Below are positions 47,801 to 59,461 of a DNA stretch of 64,000 nucleotides, one piece after another; the stretch's first letter is position 1, and each line of letters begins with the position of its first letter. The notes under the pieces were generated by a model, which searched no databases, was not told the DNA's origin, and saw only the letters and a program-made list of their open reading frames with translations. The DNA lies in assembly GCA_022577435.1 (NCBI GenBank), contig JAKOON010000009.1:5672671-5736670 (forward strand). Reading direction: 5' to 3'. A program made the translations under genes and the position numbers. Origin of the DNA: Embiotoca jacksoni (lineage: Eukaryota > Chordata > Actinopteri > Embiotocidae).

Positions 47801-50800
47801 ATGGAAGAGTAAGGCAAAACTAAAATAATGAAAAATATCCATTTTACAGACAATAAAGTGACAAATTCAAAATGCTTGTTTTGTCCAACCAACAGCATAC
47901 AAGTCCAGAGCTCTGGAAATGAAAGTCAAATGTTTAAAATTGTTTAAGAAGTTTTAAGTTTTTGATGGGAAAAAAATTACAAACTAGTTACCAATTAATT
48001 AAACTAATTACAGATTCATTTTCAAGCAATAAACTAATCCATTAATTGAAAAATCATTTCAGCTTCCAAAGTTTCACTGTGACAGCAGCAGTGGTTTCCA
48101 AGGCTTGTCACTTGATGGTTACAGGGATTCAGATTTACGCAGTGTCATGAGCACATGATTTCTGCAGATACCATCAGGTCTTACCATGAAGTAACCTGGA
48201 AGCAGTTTTTGTAGAAATTCTGCTTCTTTGTGCTGCACCGTCTTAATGATGTACTCATCATCACGAGAAACATAGAAGAGAGATCCACTGGCCCCAGAGT
48301 TCGACAGCTCGATCAGCGGCTCGTTACACAAAGAGTACTGAAAAAAAGACCAGAACAAAGTGGTTAGATATTTGATAAAACGAAAAACAACAACAACAGG
48401 CTTACAGGTTCAGAAAACAGGAAAATCCGCAGTCGTCATCAGCTACGCCTCTCCTGTGTCAACATTACACTATTCACACTTCCCCAGTTTCCGTCTTTCT
48501 GGTTGCTCAATCCCTCCTTTCTTCTCGTAGTTCACAGCACTTTGTTTTTTTTTCCTGTATGGGCTAGCTGTTTTGCACATTTTCCGAGTCGAACACATGC
48601 CGAGTAAACAAGTGTACCATGTAGTCATCTGGCCGGATGCCAAACATCTCCCTGAAGTAGCGAAAGGCGATTGGGGCGTATGTTTTGAACCTGAAGTCTC
48701 CATAGTGGTGCGCTGGTGTCAGGTTGCTGCCCTCGCTGCCAGAAAAACACAGAGGAGGCACAAGATTACCTTCCTGTAAAAGAGTACAGTTGTTCTACAG
48801 GCAAATTGTCCCGACACAGAAATTAAAGCCTCCATTTATTCATCGTTCAAACACATCCTTAATTGATCGTTTTAAAGACTCACCTGGGAAAGAAGATGCT
48901 TTCCACCACCTCAAAATCCTGCAGGAGCACGTCTCTCTCAGGTTTTCGACTTAAGCTGCCGACCGTGTGCGTGATGCCCAACTGGATAGAACCTTTCAGA
49001 GCTGATGATGTCGTCTGGAAGAAAGAGAAAACCGGCTTATATCGGATGAAAAACAAAGTTTGAAATGATTAATGAAAGATGCCACAGAGGCTGGTAACAT
49101 TTGCCAGTTGCCACTTGGTGATCCAGATTTTTTAAATCTTCACATGTAATCTGAATTAGACTGCACATAAACAAGAATTATGGATTTTTATACAAAGCAT
49201 TAAATCAACAGACATAAACTGCCACTGCTAGATGAGCTCCACGTTTTAACTCCAACCAGTTCAACTCCAAAATAATTGTCATTTAATTTATTTTTTTATC
49301 ACAAACAACAGTTGTTCATCAGTCAAGTAGTTATAGAAATAAAAGTTGCCTTTGCTCAGCCACGTAGGGTAACATCACAGCCGACATAAAATAAAGCTAA
49401 CGTTAGCTTAACAGATTCGGACCCCCGAGTCGCTGATTTTAGCTAAAAAAGTGGAATTGTAAAATGTCTATGATTAAAATCTAAAAAAAACAAAACAGTA
49501 GAGAGTAAAGTGATAACACTGGACCTAACAGATCAGAAGAACCTTTTAATGCTGAGGAGGAATCGGAGCGGCGCCTTTTTAATTAAGAGAGCCGAATGTA
49601 CTCTGAATTTAAAACGATAGCCTCGTGTTATTGTTTTTTTTTGTATTTGTGAGACTATTTCATGGTTAAATCTGTGAATCTTATCTGAAAGTAAAAAACT
49701 ATCTGTAGCTGCAGTGTGAAGTGGCACTTTGTTTTGGCTCGTAGTGGTACATTGAAAAGTTTGGCGAATCCCTGGCTTAAATTTGGGGGTTTTGAGCATT
49801 TATTTATTATTGTTCTTTAATTGAACAATTGTTTTGACAGTTAATGGAGGTATATAGATACTCCTGTGAGATTAGAAGTCCAGTACAGCGAGTTGACTGC
49901 TGGTCAGATAAAACAAGATATAGGGTGATGAATATTTACTTTGAGGTCTTGAAAATCATGATGGACAGTTTTCAGTGAAAATGTACTTCAGACTGCAATG
50001 GCTGATCTCCCACCTTTTTGTATGTTGTCTCCCCAGTTTGATCAATTCCGCGATGGCCGATCGTTTTCTTCATGGCCGGAGTCATGGTGGTGCTCGGACC
50101 CTGTCAGAACAAATTGGGTTACAAAAGGAAAACGAGTCACATGGAACACTCATCTTTCACAAGAATAAATAGACGTCATGTCAGCAAACATATTGGGGAA
50201 GTCCAAATCGTTTAAGAAGCAGTTTCCTCACTGATTACACATTTCCTCCCAACAAATGTACTTCTCACCTCTGTCGAAGCATTTTTTTGAATCCCAGTCG
50301 AATCTGGGGTGAGAAATGTACAAGTTACACAAGAAATACACACCGAGGAAAGGAAATGAGTTGATCAAGCAAATGCAGTTATTACAGTGGGTGCAGGAAA
50401 ATCGAGCAACACAGCTTCCGGCATTCCCTACTACTGGACACGGAGAGCGCAGCTGAGCTCTGACACAGGCATGCAGACGCACCACGTTCATTACCTCTGA
50501 GAGAAGCCAGTGTCCTCCAGAACTGACTCTGCAGGTCTTTGAGTGCAATGGGAGGAATTCAGAGTAGTATGCTATTAAAGGGAGTTCACAACGGGCCAAT
50601 GAATGTCCTGATAATAGCAAGTTGCATTACCAGGAGTCTAAAGTCAGCATTAAGTAGTTCACGTTTGAATTTCAAGGAAATACACTCTAGAAAGTGAAAG
50701 GGCATAATGGTGTCTGCTATTCAGATTGATTTCATTTTGTGAACTTGCAACCTAAAGGTCAACAGAAAATAGAGATGTCATCAGGGTCAGCCCATCATGG

Positions 50801-52190
50801 AGACTACACATTTTAAACAGCATGCGTTTCAAACTGCAGATGTGGAGTTAGAAAGTCGTGGGTGTGTACAGAGCTAGAAGTTTCTGATGAAAAAGATGTT
50901 GGTTGGATTATGGGAAATTGGAAAGGAAGTATTTGCCGAGTTTGATGTTTAGAATATCTTGTCCTCGGCGTCTTCAGTTTTGACCTTTCTCTTTTAAATC
51001 GCTGTATTAGGGGCCTCCACCCTAAAAAATAATTAATATCCAACCACATGTTTTAAAAGTAAATACATTTTTTTCAAAATAAACATTCCCAAACAAAGTA
51101 ACGCAAGATAGTTTTAGGCTCGCCCTACAATTTATAGTATTTTGCTGAAATAAATAGTTGACTCAGCAAAAGGATGATATTCTGGAAATATTGTAATTCT
51201 TTGATCAAAACCACTCAAATATGAATCTTATTTTAATCCGACCATTATGAATCATCCAAATTTACTGAAGAGCATACTGAGTAAATCAGCCAGTATCTCT
51301 TTCAAACCTTTACTGTTTGCTGTGCTCAGGCTTATTTTGTATGTTCTCAGTTTATTAGGCACATCCTTTTTATATCAGTAGAGGTTGACTTAATATTTGA
51401 AACGTCTCACAGTACAACAGGTAGAAACCAATCTAAGTAGGGTGTGCATGCACACGTGTGATTTCTGTTTAGAAATGATCATTTTGAAATGATAAGAATA
51501 AGTTAATAAATGAGTTCATGTTAAAAGAGACAGATAGCTGTAGGTATGTCCTTTGGAAATCTAAAGTCAAATTGATTCATTCAGCATTTCCTTCCTGGTT
51601 GAGATTTTTTGGTTTTAAGGATTGCAGGGGTTGTATCGTTATGTTACTGCAATCTGAGAGACCATCCGTTGAATAAATAATAATCAAGATTATAGCATGT
51701 GGAATCATTTACTCTTTTGGGAGATGTCGTCGACAAGAATTGAGCCTGAATCTTAAACCAGCCCTCCCGAGGTGAAAGTGGGAAAATCTCCACTACGTGA
51801 CACAATTCAACAGACCCAGAAAGTATAGTCTCAAAAATGACAAAATACTGAGTCAACACTTCTCTTACAGTTTCAACAAAAACTGAGAGTAACGCCCCAA
51901 ACAATTTTATATCCACCAAAAGTTCCATCACGCATAATAAATAAACTATCAATCTCTGTCTAATGAGCCGCTGAGACATGTCAATCCACAGGATCAATAA
52001 CCTGAGCTGTGTATCTGTATCACTCAAGTGATTAGAAATAAAAAAAACAACAACAACTGATCAAGCACGTCTGATCTGTCACTTTAAATGAGAGGTGGGG
52101 AATAATAATAACAATAATAATAATAATAACGCAGTACTTACTGGCAGTGTGGCCCTGCAGCCCGGGAGGCTCCTCTGCAGCTGTGGCCAT
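44836..52190 (-). CDS. pip5k1a: Phosphatidylinositol 4-phosphate 5-kinase type-1 alpha
   Basis: Fourteen coding exons on the minus strand: 52190-52142, 50303-50269, 50100-50014, 49014-48884, 48735-48618, 48337-48185, 47780-47481, 47313-47105, 46981-46898, 46519-46471, 46389-46305, 46209-46042, 45872-45656, 44932-44836, giving 593 aa. It phosphorylates PI(4)P to PI(4,5)P2 at the plasma membrane. The PIPK core runs about residues 75-430: GASGSLFYVSRDDEYIIKT (nucleotide-binding region), YDLKGSTYKRRA, the catalytic SFKIMDYSLLVGIHN, IGIIDILQSY, and an activation-loop/KRLEHSWKAL region. The C-terminal extension is Ser/Pro-rich with a poly-Ser run and ends ISLSDIVPNASKCSAS. The start MATAAEEPPG was chosen because it joins in frame through a 35-nt exon; an internal ATG in exon 3 is an alternative. 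PIP5K1B or C are less likely given neighbour psmd4. The first coding exon begins at 52299 in the 5' UTR, and a further non-coding exon probably ends at a donor near 52734. Confidence 0.93.
47930..48080. mobile_element. Candidate dispersed-repeat fragment in pip5k1a intron
   Basis: TACCAATTAATTAAACTAAT, AATAAACTAATCCATTAATTG and AAAAATCATTTCAGCTTC. This resembles the 'ATTAAT ... AATCATTTCAGCTC' end of the same class of fish repeat suspected at 10830-11110 and 31700-32125. Confidence 0.4.
52101..52130. repeat. AAT trinucleotide microsatellite
   Basis: Imperfect AAT array in the pip5k1a intron, 12 bp from the donor of coding exon 1 on the minus strand. Confidence 0.9.
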
Positions 52191-52299
52191 TCAGACCAGA
52201 AACTTATCTCACACTTTATTGATGAAAACTCAAGGTCCTGATTCACCTCAGGGGGAGTATCAGATCTCTCGATGCGAGCAGGGTCAAGGAAGCGTGGAT

Positions 52300-52605
52300 C
52301 TGGGTAGGAAAGCAGCACGCACACGCACGCACACGCACACACGCACACACAAGAGTGACTTCACACCACAAATATCGACCGCAGCCACGTTGGCCGACGG
52401 CAGAATGGACGTTTCAACGGCAACCTCCCCGCTAATGGCACCTCAAGCTGCCGCTAACTGTCTGTTAAATAATGTCATTCAGTAAAAAAAAAAAAACCGG
52501 TGATGAATGGGAAGGCCGGCGCGTGTTGTAACAGGATAACACAACAGCTGGGTTGCGAAATTGAAGCCGACTGACTGCGTGAAAGCTAGCTGCTAACTCT
52601 GCTTT

Positions 52606-52648
<43 letters not shown>

Positions 52649-53036
52649 TTTAACCAAACGAGTCACGCTAATAAATACCGAAAATCACCACGGGGAAAAA
52701 AAACAAAACAACAAAAACAAAACGTCAACTTACTCGTATATACTGCGGAGGAGTTCTGGAAGTTTTCGCAGAAAGACAAGCAAACTTTTCTCCTGTAAAG
52801 GTGCTTGTTTGCCCGAAAACACATAAACAAGGAAACAGTGCAGGAAGCGGCTAGTTTGTGCTCGGCTCTTTTAGCCGGAGCAAGAATCACACTTCCGGGT
52901 TTTTTTCCTTTCAAAATAAAACAAAATGTCACTATAAAATCAGCTCCACCCAAAAACGGACCTACTGAGACCTTTAATGTTTACCAACTACTTTAAATTT
53001 GCCAAAGTTAATGGATAAAATTAATAGAAAAGGCAA

Positions 53037-53073
<37 letters not shown>

Positions 53074-54366
53074 CTGCTGTACCGCGGTCCTCGCTTTTGA
53101 AATGCTTATTACTTTGCGTTTTGTGCTTGCTCGTTTAATTAGGCTACGTGACTGTTCCTCTTTTTGTTGTTGTCTTTTTGTTTTTGAACTCCGTTGTTTC
53201 CTTTATTGCTTAATGACCGTTTTATTTTGTGCCATAACATCTCTACCATTGTTGTTTTAAGTCTATTCCTTACGTTGTCCTTGTTCAGGATTTGGGAACA
53301 TCTACTTGCCTGATTTTCATAAAACTTGGTGTAGGGCTGTAGCCTGGGCCAAGGAAGAGCCCCAAATTTTGGCATGCATCCAATGACGCTGCTGATACAC
53401 AAACCATTTCTAACCAAAAATAGGCCTGTCAAATACAATGACTCATATAAACACTTTATCAATCCACATTTACAGGTACCAACAATCCCCTGGATACACA
53501 CGGGGGCATCTTTTCATAAGGGAGAACTGTGACTGGTACCACAGCTGAGATGTGAGGTTTTAGTGAGGCATTAGGATATTTTGACGTCATTCAAATAGTT
53601 TTGGAAATACAGACTTGTATAAGTAGCCTGGTGCGAACACATTTTCACTACGCAATTTTCAAAGTGAAGAAAACTGAAGCTGTGAGCAGTTTCAGGCACT
53701 TTCAGATTTGCATATCATAGAGGAGTGGACTATTGGCTTTAGTGGAGGTGTACCGAATGACCTTCAATTAATCAAAACATTTCCCTCTCTGAAATATTTA
53801 TATGGACTGCATTTCTACTGATTTTAATTTTTAGAATTCCGCTTTTATTGTGAATGGAAAAGACTCAAACAGGAAGTGTGTTGACTGCTGATTAAATTAT
53901 TAATGTGGCCTGGGTTATTTTTTTAGTTCTCACATTCTTGGGCAGCAAGCTCAAACCTATATTATTCATTACCAATATTTGAATGTCATATTCAACCCAA
54001 CCGTGACCCCTGGTGAACAATTGTTTCATTACATAGCCTGTGATTTTGTGTATTTGCTACAACAAAGTGTGGACGTTTAAACACTGATAACTTATTTCAT
54101 TTTCCTTTTTGAGGCTGTTACATGAGGTCCACTGTAACTTCCATCAATAACAAAAAAACAATAAGGCAATGACCCTTTAGGCTGTGTCTTTATTTCACGT
54201 AGAATAAGAATAAAAAGGTCAAAAATTTTGAAATTCAAGACAGAGTTATATCGGTGAGAATTTGATAAAAAAAATAAAATAAAATAAAATAAAAAAATTA
54301 AATGTATTTTCAGTTTTTGTGACAAATCTTGGTGAAAATACAGAGTTGAAAAAATAAAAGCTGAGT
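52300..54366. other. pip5k1a 5' region and pip5k1a-ecm1 spacer
   Basis: Includes a CACGCA-rich stretch (52315-52350) and a poly-T run (52608-52645) within the 5' UTR intron. The probable non-coding first exon and promoter of pip5k1a lie around 52735-52900. A TA microsatellite is at 53045-53073. From 53100 to 54366 the DNA is AT-rich with nothing recognisable. Confidence 0.5.
53045..53073. repeat. TA dinucleotide microsatellite
   Basis: About 14 TA units after a poly-A run. Confidence 0.95.
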
Positions 54367-54372
54367 TTTATT
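54367..54372 (-). terminator. Polyadenylation signal AATAAA of the ecm1-like gene
   Basis: Minus-strand AATAAA beginning 18 nt after the stop codon, implying a very short 3' UTR. A second AATAAA is near 54193-54188. Confidence 0.55.
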
Positions 54373-54389
54373 GACTTTAATAAACCAAA

Positions 54390-55909
54390 CTAGCATTCCG
54401 TGTCGTCTTCTAAGAGCCTGAAACAAAGACCAAATATAGATAAAGTATTAGATAAGCATTATACTGCACATATTTTCACTTCACAATGAACTCTTTTCAT
54501 ACTTTATTTATGTATGACGTTGTGTTCTTTTCACCTCAAGCAAGCATTTGGGTTGAAGGTGAATCCTGGCTGCCCGGGGACTACAGGGGCAGTGTAGCCT
54601 GGTGAGGCGTCGTAGTTTGGGTTTGGCAGCTCGCTGTTGAAGCACGTCCACCGAGCATCCGGTGTGCCCTCACAGCACTCATATGGGAGAGTCATGGTGG
54701 AATATTCATCCACACAGAACTGGGACAGGGCTTGTTTCCACTGTAAGAAAAGCACAAATCATCCTCACAAACTCTCACCGGCCGTCGTTCACTCAATTAA
54801 TCCTGCTTGTTTGCTTACGTGAGCACAAAACAACTCTTTTTGTGTAAAATACAGGAATTCCTTTTAGATTTGTCTCTCCCACTGATGCTAATTCTTTGAG
54901 ATATGACACAGTAAGGGAAAATATATTTTTCTTTTTGTCACCACTTATCTATCACTATGAGTATTGAAAAAGGTACAAATTTATATTGTCATTTAAATAT
55001 ATTATTTCCTGTACATTGTTAAATACAATGAAATTCTCTTCAAAATCCTTGTAGTTGTATATTAGCTGACTGACACTGACAGTTGACCACTGACAGTAAA
55101 ATGATCTTTGCGAATCCTCTTGAAGATTAGTAATCACAGATGATACTTTTTGGTCTGTTTTTGAAGAAGAAAATCACAAAATAGTATGTACATAAGGAAA
55201 GTTATACATTTGATGTATTTTGTTACCCTGCATAAAAACAGAAAATAACAAAACTCATTTTGAATTATAAATTGTGTTTGTACTTTTGTATAAAAAAAAA
55301 AATGGAGTACAGAGCACACTATATGCAATACAGCAGCATACTATTATTGTGAAAACATTTTGTATTATCCCCTCACAATTATACTTTATTAATAAACTGA
55401 TATTGCACTTTAATTAAGTAGCCTATGATAAATAATAACAGTATCATGCATAATGTGTTGTCCTGTTTATTCTCGGAGACTCACAGCTTGCTCGGCGCAG
55501 CAGAGGATCTGGTTGCTCCGTGCCACTTGTCCAAAGCAGCACATGCTGTACCACGACTCCAGGAGGTTGATGGCGTTTCCACGGCGACGGAAATGACTGT
55601 TACCAGAGTGCGGGAAGAAGCTGTCTGGGTATCTGGGACGACCCTGACCCTGAAGACAAATGGCATCCAGGTTGTGAGCGGTGGGTAGAGCAGGCGGAAA
55701 AGGGACATCTGGCTCATTGCGGAAGTACTTGTGGGTCTCTGTGGAAATCAGACATAAAGCAACACAGAGGTTAACAGCGTTTGCAGTTTGAACAGTGAAG
55801 TGAGTGTAAATGCACAAGTGATCTAGAAGAAATTACCTCCCAGATTTGCACCATGAAGAGTCATCAGTACAATTATCCAAAAGCCTGTGCAGCCTCCAAC
55901 TGAAGTCAT
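54390..55909 (-). CDS. ecm1: Extracellular matrix protein 1-like, short form
   Basis: Four coding exons on the minus strand: 55909-55837, 55738-55485, 54740-54535, 54417-54390, giving 186 aa. The first 25 or so residues form a signal peptide (CTGFWIIVLMTLHGANLG). The rest matches one repeat of ECM1: FPPALPTAHNLDAICLQG, then INLLESWYSMCCFGQ, CCAEQAWKQALSQFCVDEYS and LPYECCEGTPDARWTCFNSE. The CC doublets, paired Cys spacing and W-x-x-ALSQFC are the signature of the albumin-like Cys-rich ECM1 modules. Mammalian ECM1 (about 540 aa) has several such modules; this protein has one, after a short N-terminal leader, and ends LLEDDTEC. ECM1 is a secreted glycoprotein binding perlecan, fibulin and MMP9. 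ECM1 also lies in human 1q21, which supports orthology, though a diverged paralogue is possible. Confidence 0.82.
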
Positions 55910-55979
55910 GGCTGTATGGTGGTATGGTGGGAACTGATCTCTGAAAAGGCAGATTTCTCTCTAAAATGCACTGTGACAG

Positions 55980-55985
55980 TTTATA
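55980..55985 (-). promoter_or_regulatory. TATA box of the ecm1-like gene
   Basis: TATAAA on the minus strand, 71 bp upstream of the ATG. This would give transcription from about 55950 and a 5' UTR of roughly 40 nt. Confidence 0.55.
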
Positions 55986-58900
55986 TGAATGAGAGATGGT
56001 GAGGGGCGGACGTGTGGGCGTGAAATGCTTGGAAATGAGGGGTGGGTGTGGGAGTGGGGGGATATGATGGTTTGTGTGGGGGGTAACATAGCTGTCAAGA
56101 TAAACACAGGATGGGTTTGAACTTGAGTGATATCTGCTGATCCATTCAAGGTTGGTGGAAAAAGTCTGCAGTCATAGTGGAAACAATTCCACCAAGTTCA
56201 GGATGATATATACTGGTATAATAACATACATCTTTAGAGTAGATATTTTGACTTTTCACAGCAGAAAAAGCACTATGTCACCACTAACTAACAATAATGA
56301 TGGCTTCATTGTATTTGCATGTTTGAATCTGCAGAGCCTTTTTTTTTTTTTTAAACTTTCTTTCAGGATGTGATGAACTTGAATAAACGTGGATCAAGCT
56401 GATATCTTTTTCAAAACCTTTCTGGTTTCTTACCCAAAACTCCACAGAGTTTACGACAAACTCCCTCATCCCTGTTATTAAAAACTAGATGAACGTGCGT
56501 TCTGTTGGCATAGTTTACACTCTGCAAAAATGCTAAACATTTTGTCATGTTGTTTTGTACAAACTGTTTTTGTAGCATGTGACTTAAATGAAGGATGGAC
56601 CTTCTGATAGTGACTAAATCACTTTAACAGTCTTTTACTCCATAAAATTCAAACAATTGTCAAAGAGTTATTTTTAATCTACTGAATAAGTGTTGTTCTA
56701 CTGTAAAACAAACTTTTTTTCTATTATTTGTTTGGTTATTTGTTGTTTTGGGTTTGATATTTTTTTTAGGAATTAAGTCACTCTATTAAAGTTATCAAAC
56801 TTTTACATTAATCTACCCAGTTAAGGAATAAGGCACTTTTAGAGTAATGTTTCTCATTTAGAGTATCTTATTATGTTTTTCTAGTAATCTATCACCCAAT
56901 TAAAATAATTTATCACCCCTTAAGAGTAGCTATTACACAGCAAAAAAAAAGTATTTATTAGAGTTTAAGAGTAATCTATTACTAATTTAAATTGATCTAT
57001 TTCCCTATCAGTGTAGTATATTACCCAGTTAAAGTCCTTTATTATAGTTTTATAGTAATCTCCTTATTTAGTCATATAAACATCTTTTGTAAAGCCTTTC
57101 CTGACTGGAAAAGAAATGTTAATGAAATCTAGTTAATGTTATATAATACTTAACCACAAGTGATTTCAGTGGGAAAAAAAGGTGAAAGGGGTCAAGGAGA
57201 AACCCAAAACGGTTTTAAAGATTAAAATGAAAACAGGATATCACAGGATGTAAGACTACAAACAAATAAAAAATGACTCTTAGTCCCATCGTGGCTTTTG
57301 CTTTCTGCTTTTTTGGGGGGACTAAAGCTGATTTGTCTTCAGTCTTTGTGCCCTGCCATTTGATTTCTCTGTTCCACTAAAACATTTATCAGCTATAATT
57401 TGTTGACACTGTAAGCATTCTGTCCCCGCCCACAGAGAAAATGAGTGGCTGCCAATAGTTCAAATGCACAATTCTTCAGAGCTGTTCCTTATTTTCAAAA
57501 GGATTGTATGGAGCTCTTTACTGTTGTCCGGAGAGCACTGGACACACAGTGATGTTGTGGAGTTGAGCCTCTGGGTTTTTGTTTTTATTCTTTGTGTGTT
57601 CCAGGTAAAGATTTTATCTAATTGTTTTATTCCATTTATAGGAACACAATGCAGCAGATAGAAGTGTATTTGTTTTCACATGTACTAATTGTAATATTCA
57701 CACACAACTCACGCATTTCTCATACATGACTGTCTTGTGAAAACTGTTTATCTGCAAAATGGCATCTGTAAATGTAGACAAACCTGTTTTTAGGTTTTAA
57801 TGGTAAATTACACAACTTACATGGTACATGTAGAATGAACAAAATGAAAAGTAAAAAAAAGATCAGCCAAAGTCTGTTTTATAATGCTTATAACAAAAAA
57901 AAAGAGAAGAGAAATGATATTAAACTTCATACACTGTATTATAATGATATTAGATCTTTGCAAACATTGACACAAGGGATTCTCTTCTGATTGTGGGCAG
58001 TCAGCTATATTTTTCATTCCTCTCCAGTGAAAACCGAAAGACCAGTCAGACCAGAGTTGACAATGTAACATTGTGAAGTATGTGGGCATGGCTGCAAGCA
58101 ATATATGCTAGAGACAACTTGCACAGCAGGATAGAGAAGTATAAACTTATTTGTAATCACGTTTCTGGCCTTGTCATGAATGTCAGCCCAACATTCATTC
58201 TTTTTTTTTTAATCTCTGCTTTTGGTCACTAACTCTCTGCTGGTTGGTGCTGAGCAGCTTCCTTTTTTTGCTGAAAACAGCAGCTGCTGACAAAGTTTCG
58301 TTCCACCTGTTTTTATGCTTATTTTCAGCTTGCTCATAAAAAAATGCTTGAAAGTTTAAAGAATATTAGTTTTAATGCTTCAGTGAGGTAGAAAAGCTAA
58401 TGACTCAATAAAAATAAAATGTGATTGTGAGCAATGAAAATAAACTCATGAAACACAAGTCAAATCACGATTTATTTGCCAAGTCTATTTGCTAAGTCTT
58501 GAATGCCCACTAAGGCTTCAGCTCTCCCTACAATTGCAGCACATGAAAACCATCTGTGCAAATGACACCACAAACTTAAACAATGAGCCGAAAGTCCCTA
58601 AAACGCTCTGCAGGGACAGCAGAGTTGGCTGTTAACTATTGGTGCAAGCGATATTGATTACAGCTGCTTCAAAGAATACCTTTATTATGAGACACAATGC
58701 ATTTCTCATGATTAAATTGTTCTTTAAGCTACCAGCGATCATAGAATTGGGACCTTTCAAGTTGCATCACAGTGTTTTGACTATACAATTTTATTAGGAG
58801 TTATTTGAATATTTAATACTTCCTGGTTTTTAATCATTTTCTGGCGTGGAGCTACCTGAAAAAAACACTAGAATTTGATACATAGAAATAGAAATATCTG

Positions 58901-59444
58901 CACGTATCACAACACCTGCTTTGAAAAGGTTCCAGCTCCTGCAGCACTTTTCATAGTTACTTGGCTCGGCCCCTCTCGTACGATCGCTAACAGTCCTGAT
59001 TGGCTCCAGGTGTGATCAATGAGCTCCATTGAGCACAGATCCCGTCCCTGACACATTCAAATCACTTTGTTTGCATACACTCAGGCGCAGGTACACCTTT
59101 ATATTTCATCATAGTATGCGAACGAGTGCAAAGTGCAAAGTGAATCGCTCAACCTGTTTGCGGGTTAAACTTTAGCAGTCAAACAGATAGCTAAGTAAAA
59201 GAGGAACCAATGAACCATTTACAGTGAAGTGAAAGGCTGCACCTTCTCTGTTGAGCTGTCTGGCTGAGGCAACTTAATGAGCACAAGTGAGCAGGGACTA
59301 AAGGGAACTATATACAGATAAGGTAAGAAGACATTTGTAAGTAGGATGTTTTAATTCAAATGACTTGTTATCAGAGTGGTGAGAGTGTGTCTTTAAGAAA
59401 CCTGTCATCCCTGTTTCTTTATTTCTCTCTGTGTTTCCTCATAG
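55986..59444. other. Intergenic region between two divergent genes
   Basis: AT-rich. A degenerate AGTAATCTATTACC-like tandem pattern lies at about 56780-57070. A possible TATA-like TTTATATTT at 59098-59106 precedes the plus-strand gene. A probable non-coding exon of that gene ends at 59322 (AG|GTAAGA). Short ORFs here show no family resemblance. Confidence 0.45.
56780..57070. repeat. Degenerate minisatellite, unit about 20-40 bp
   Basis: Repeated variants of AGTAATCTAT(T/C)ACC, each followed by AATTAAA- or GTTAAAG-like sequence, occur at least six times (for example TAGTAATCTATCACCCAATT, GAGTAATCTATTACTAATTT, GTAGTATATTACCCAGTTAA). Copies are diverged and spacing is irregular. Confidence 0.5.
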
Positions 59445-59461
59445 CAACCCAAACGGCATCG

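Noticed and set aside
57464..57661. 65-codon plus-strand ORF ending near a TTCCAG|GTAAAG juncture
   Set aside because: No family resemblance, no partner exon found in phase, and composition is like the surrounding AT-rich DNA.
57817..58101. 94-codon minus-strand ORF with a hydrophobic end
   Set aside because: Low-complexity Phe/Ile-rich tail from T/A runs; no splice sites or motif support.
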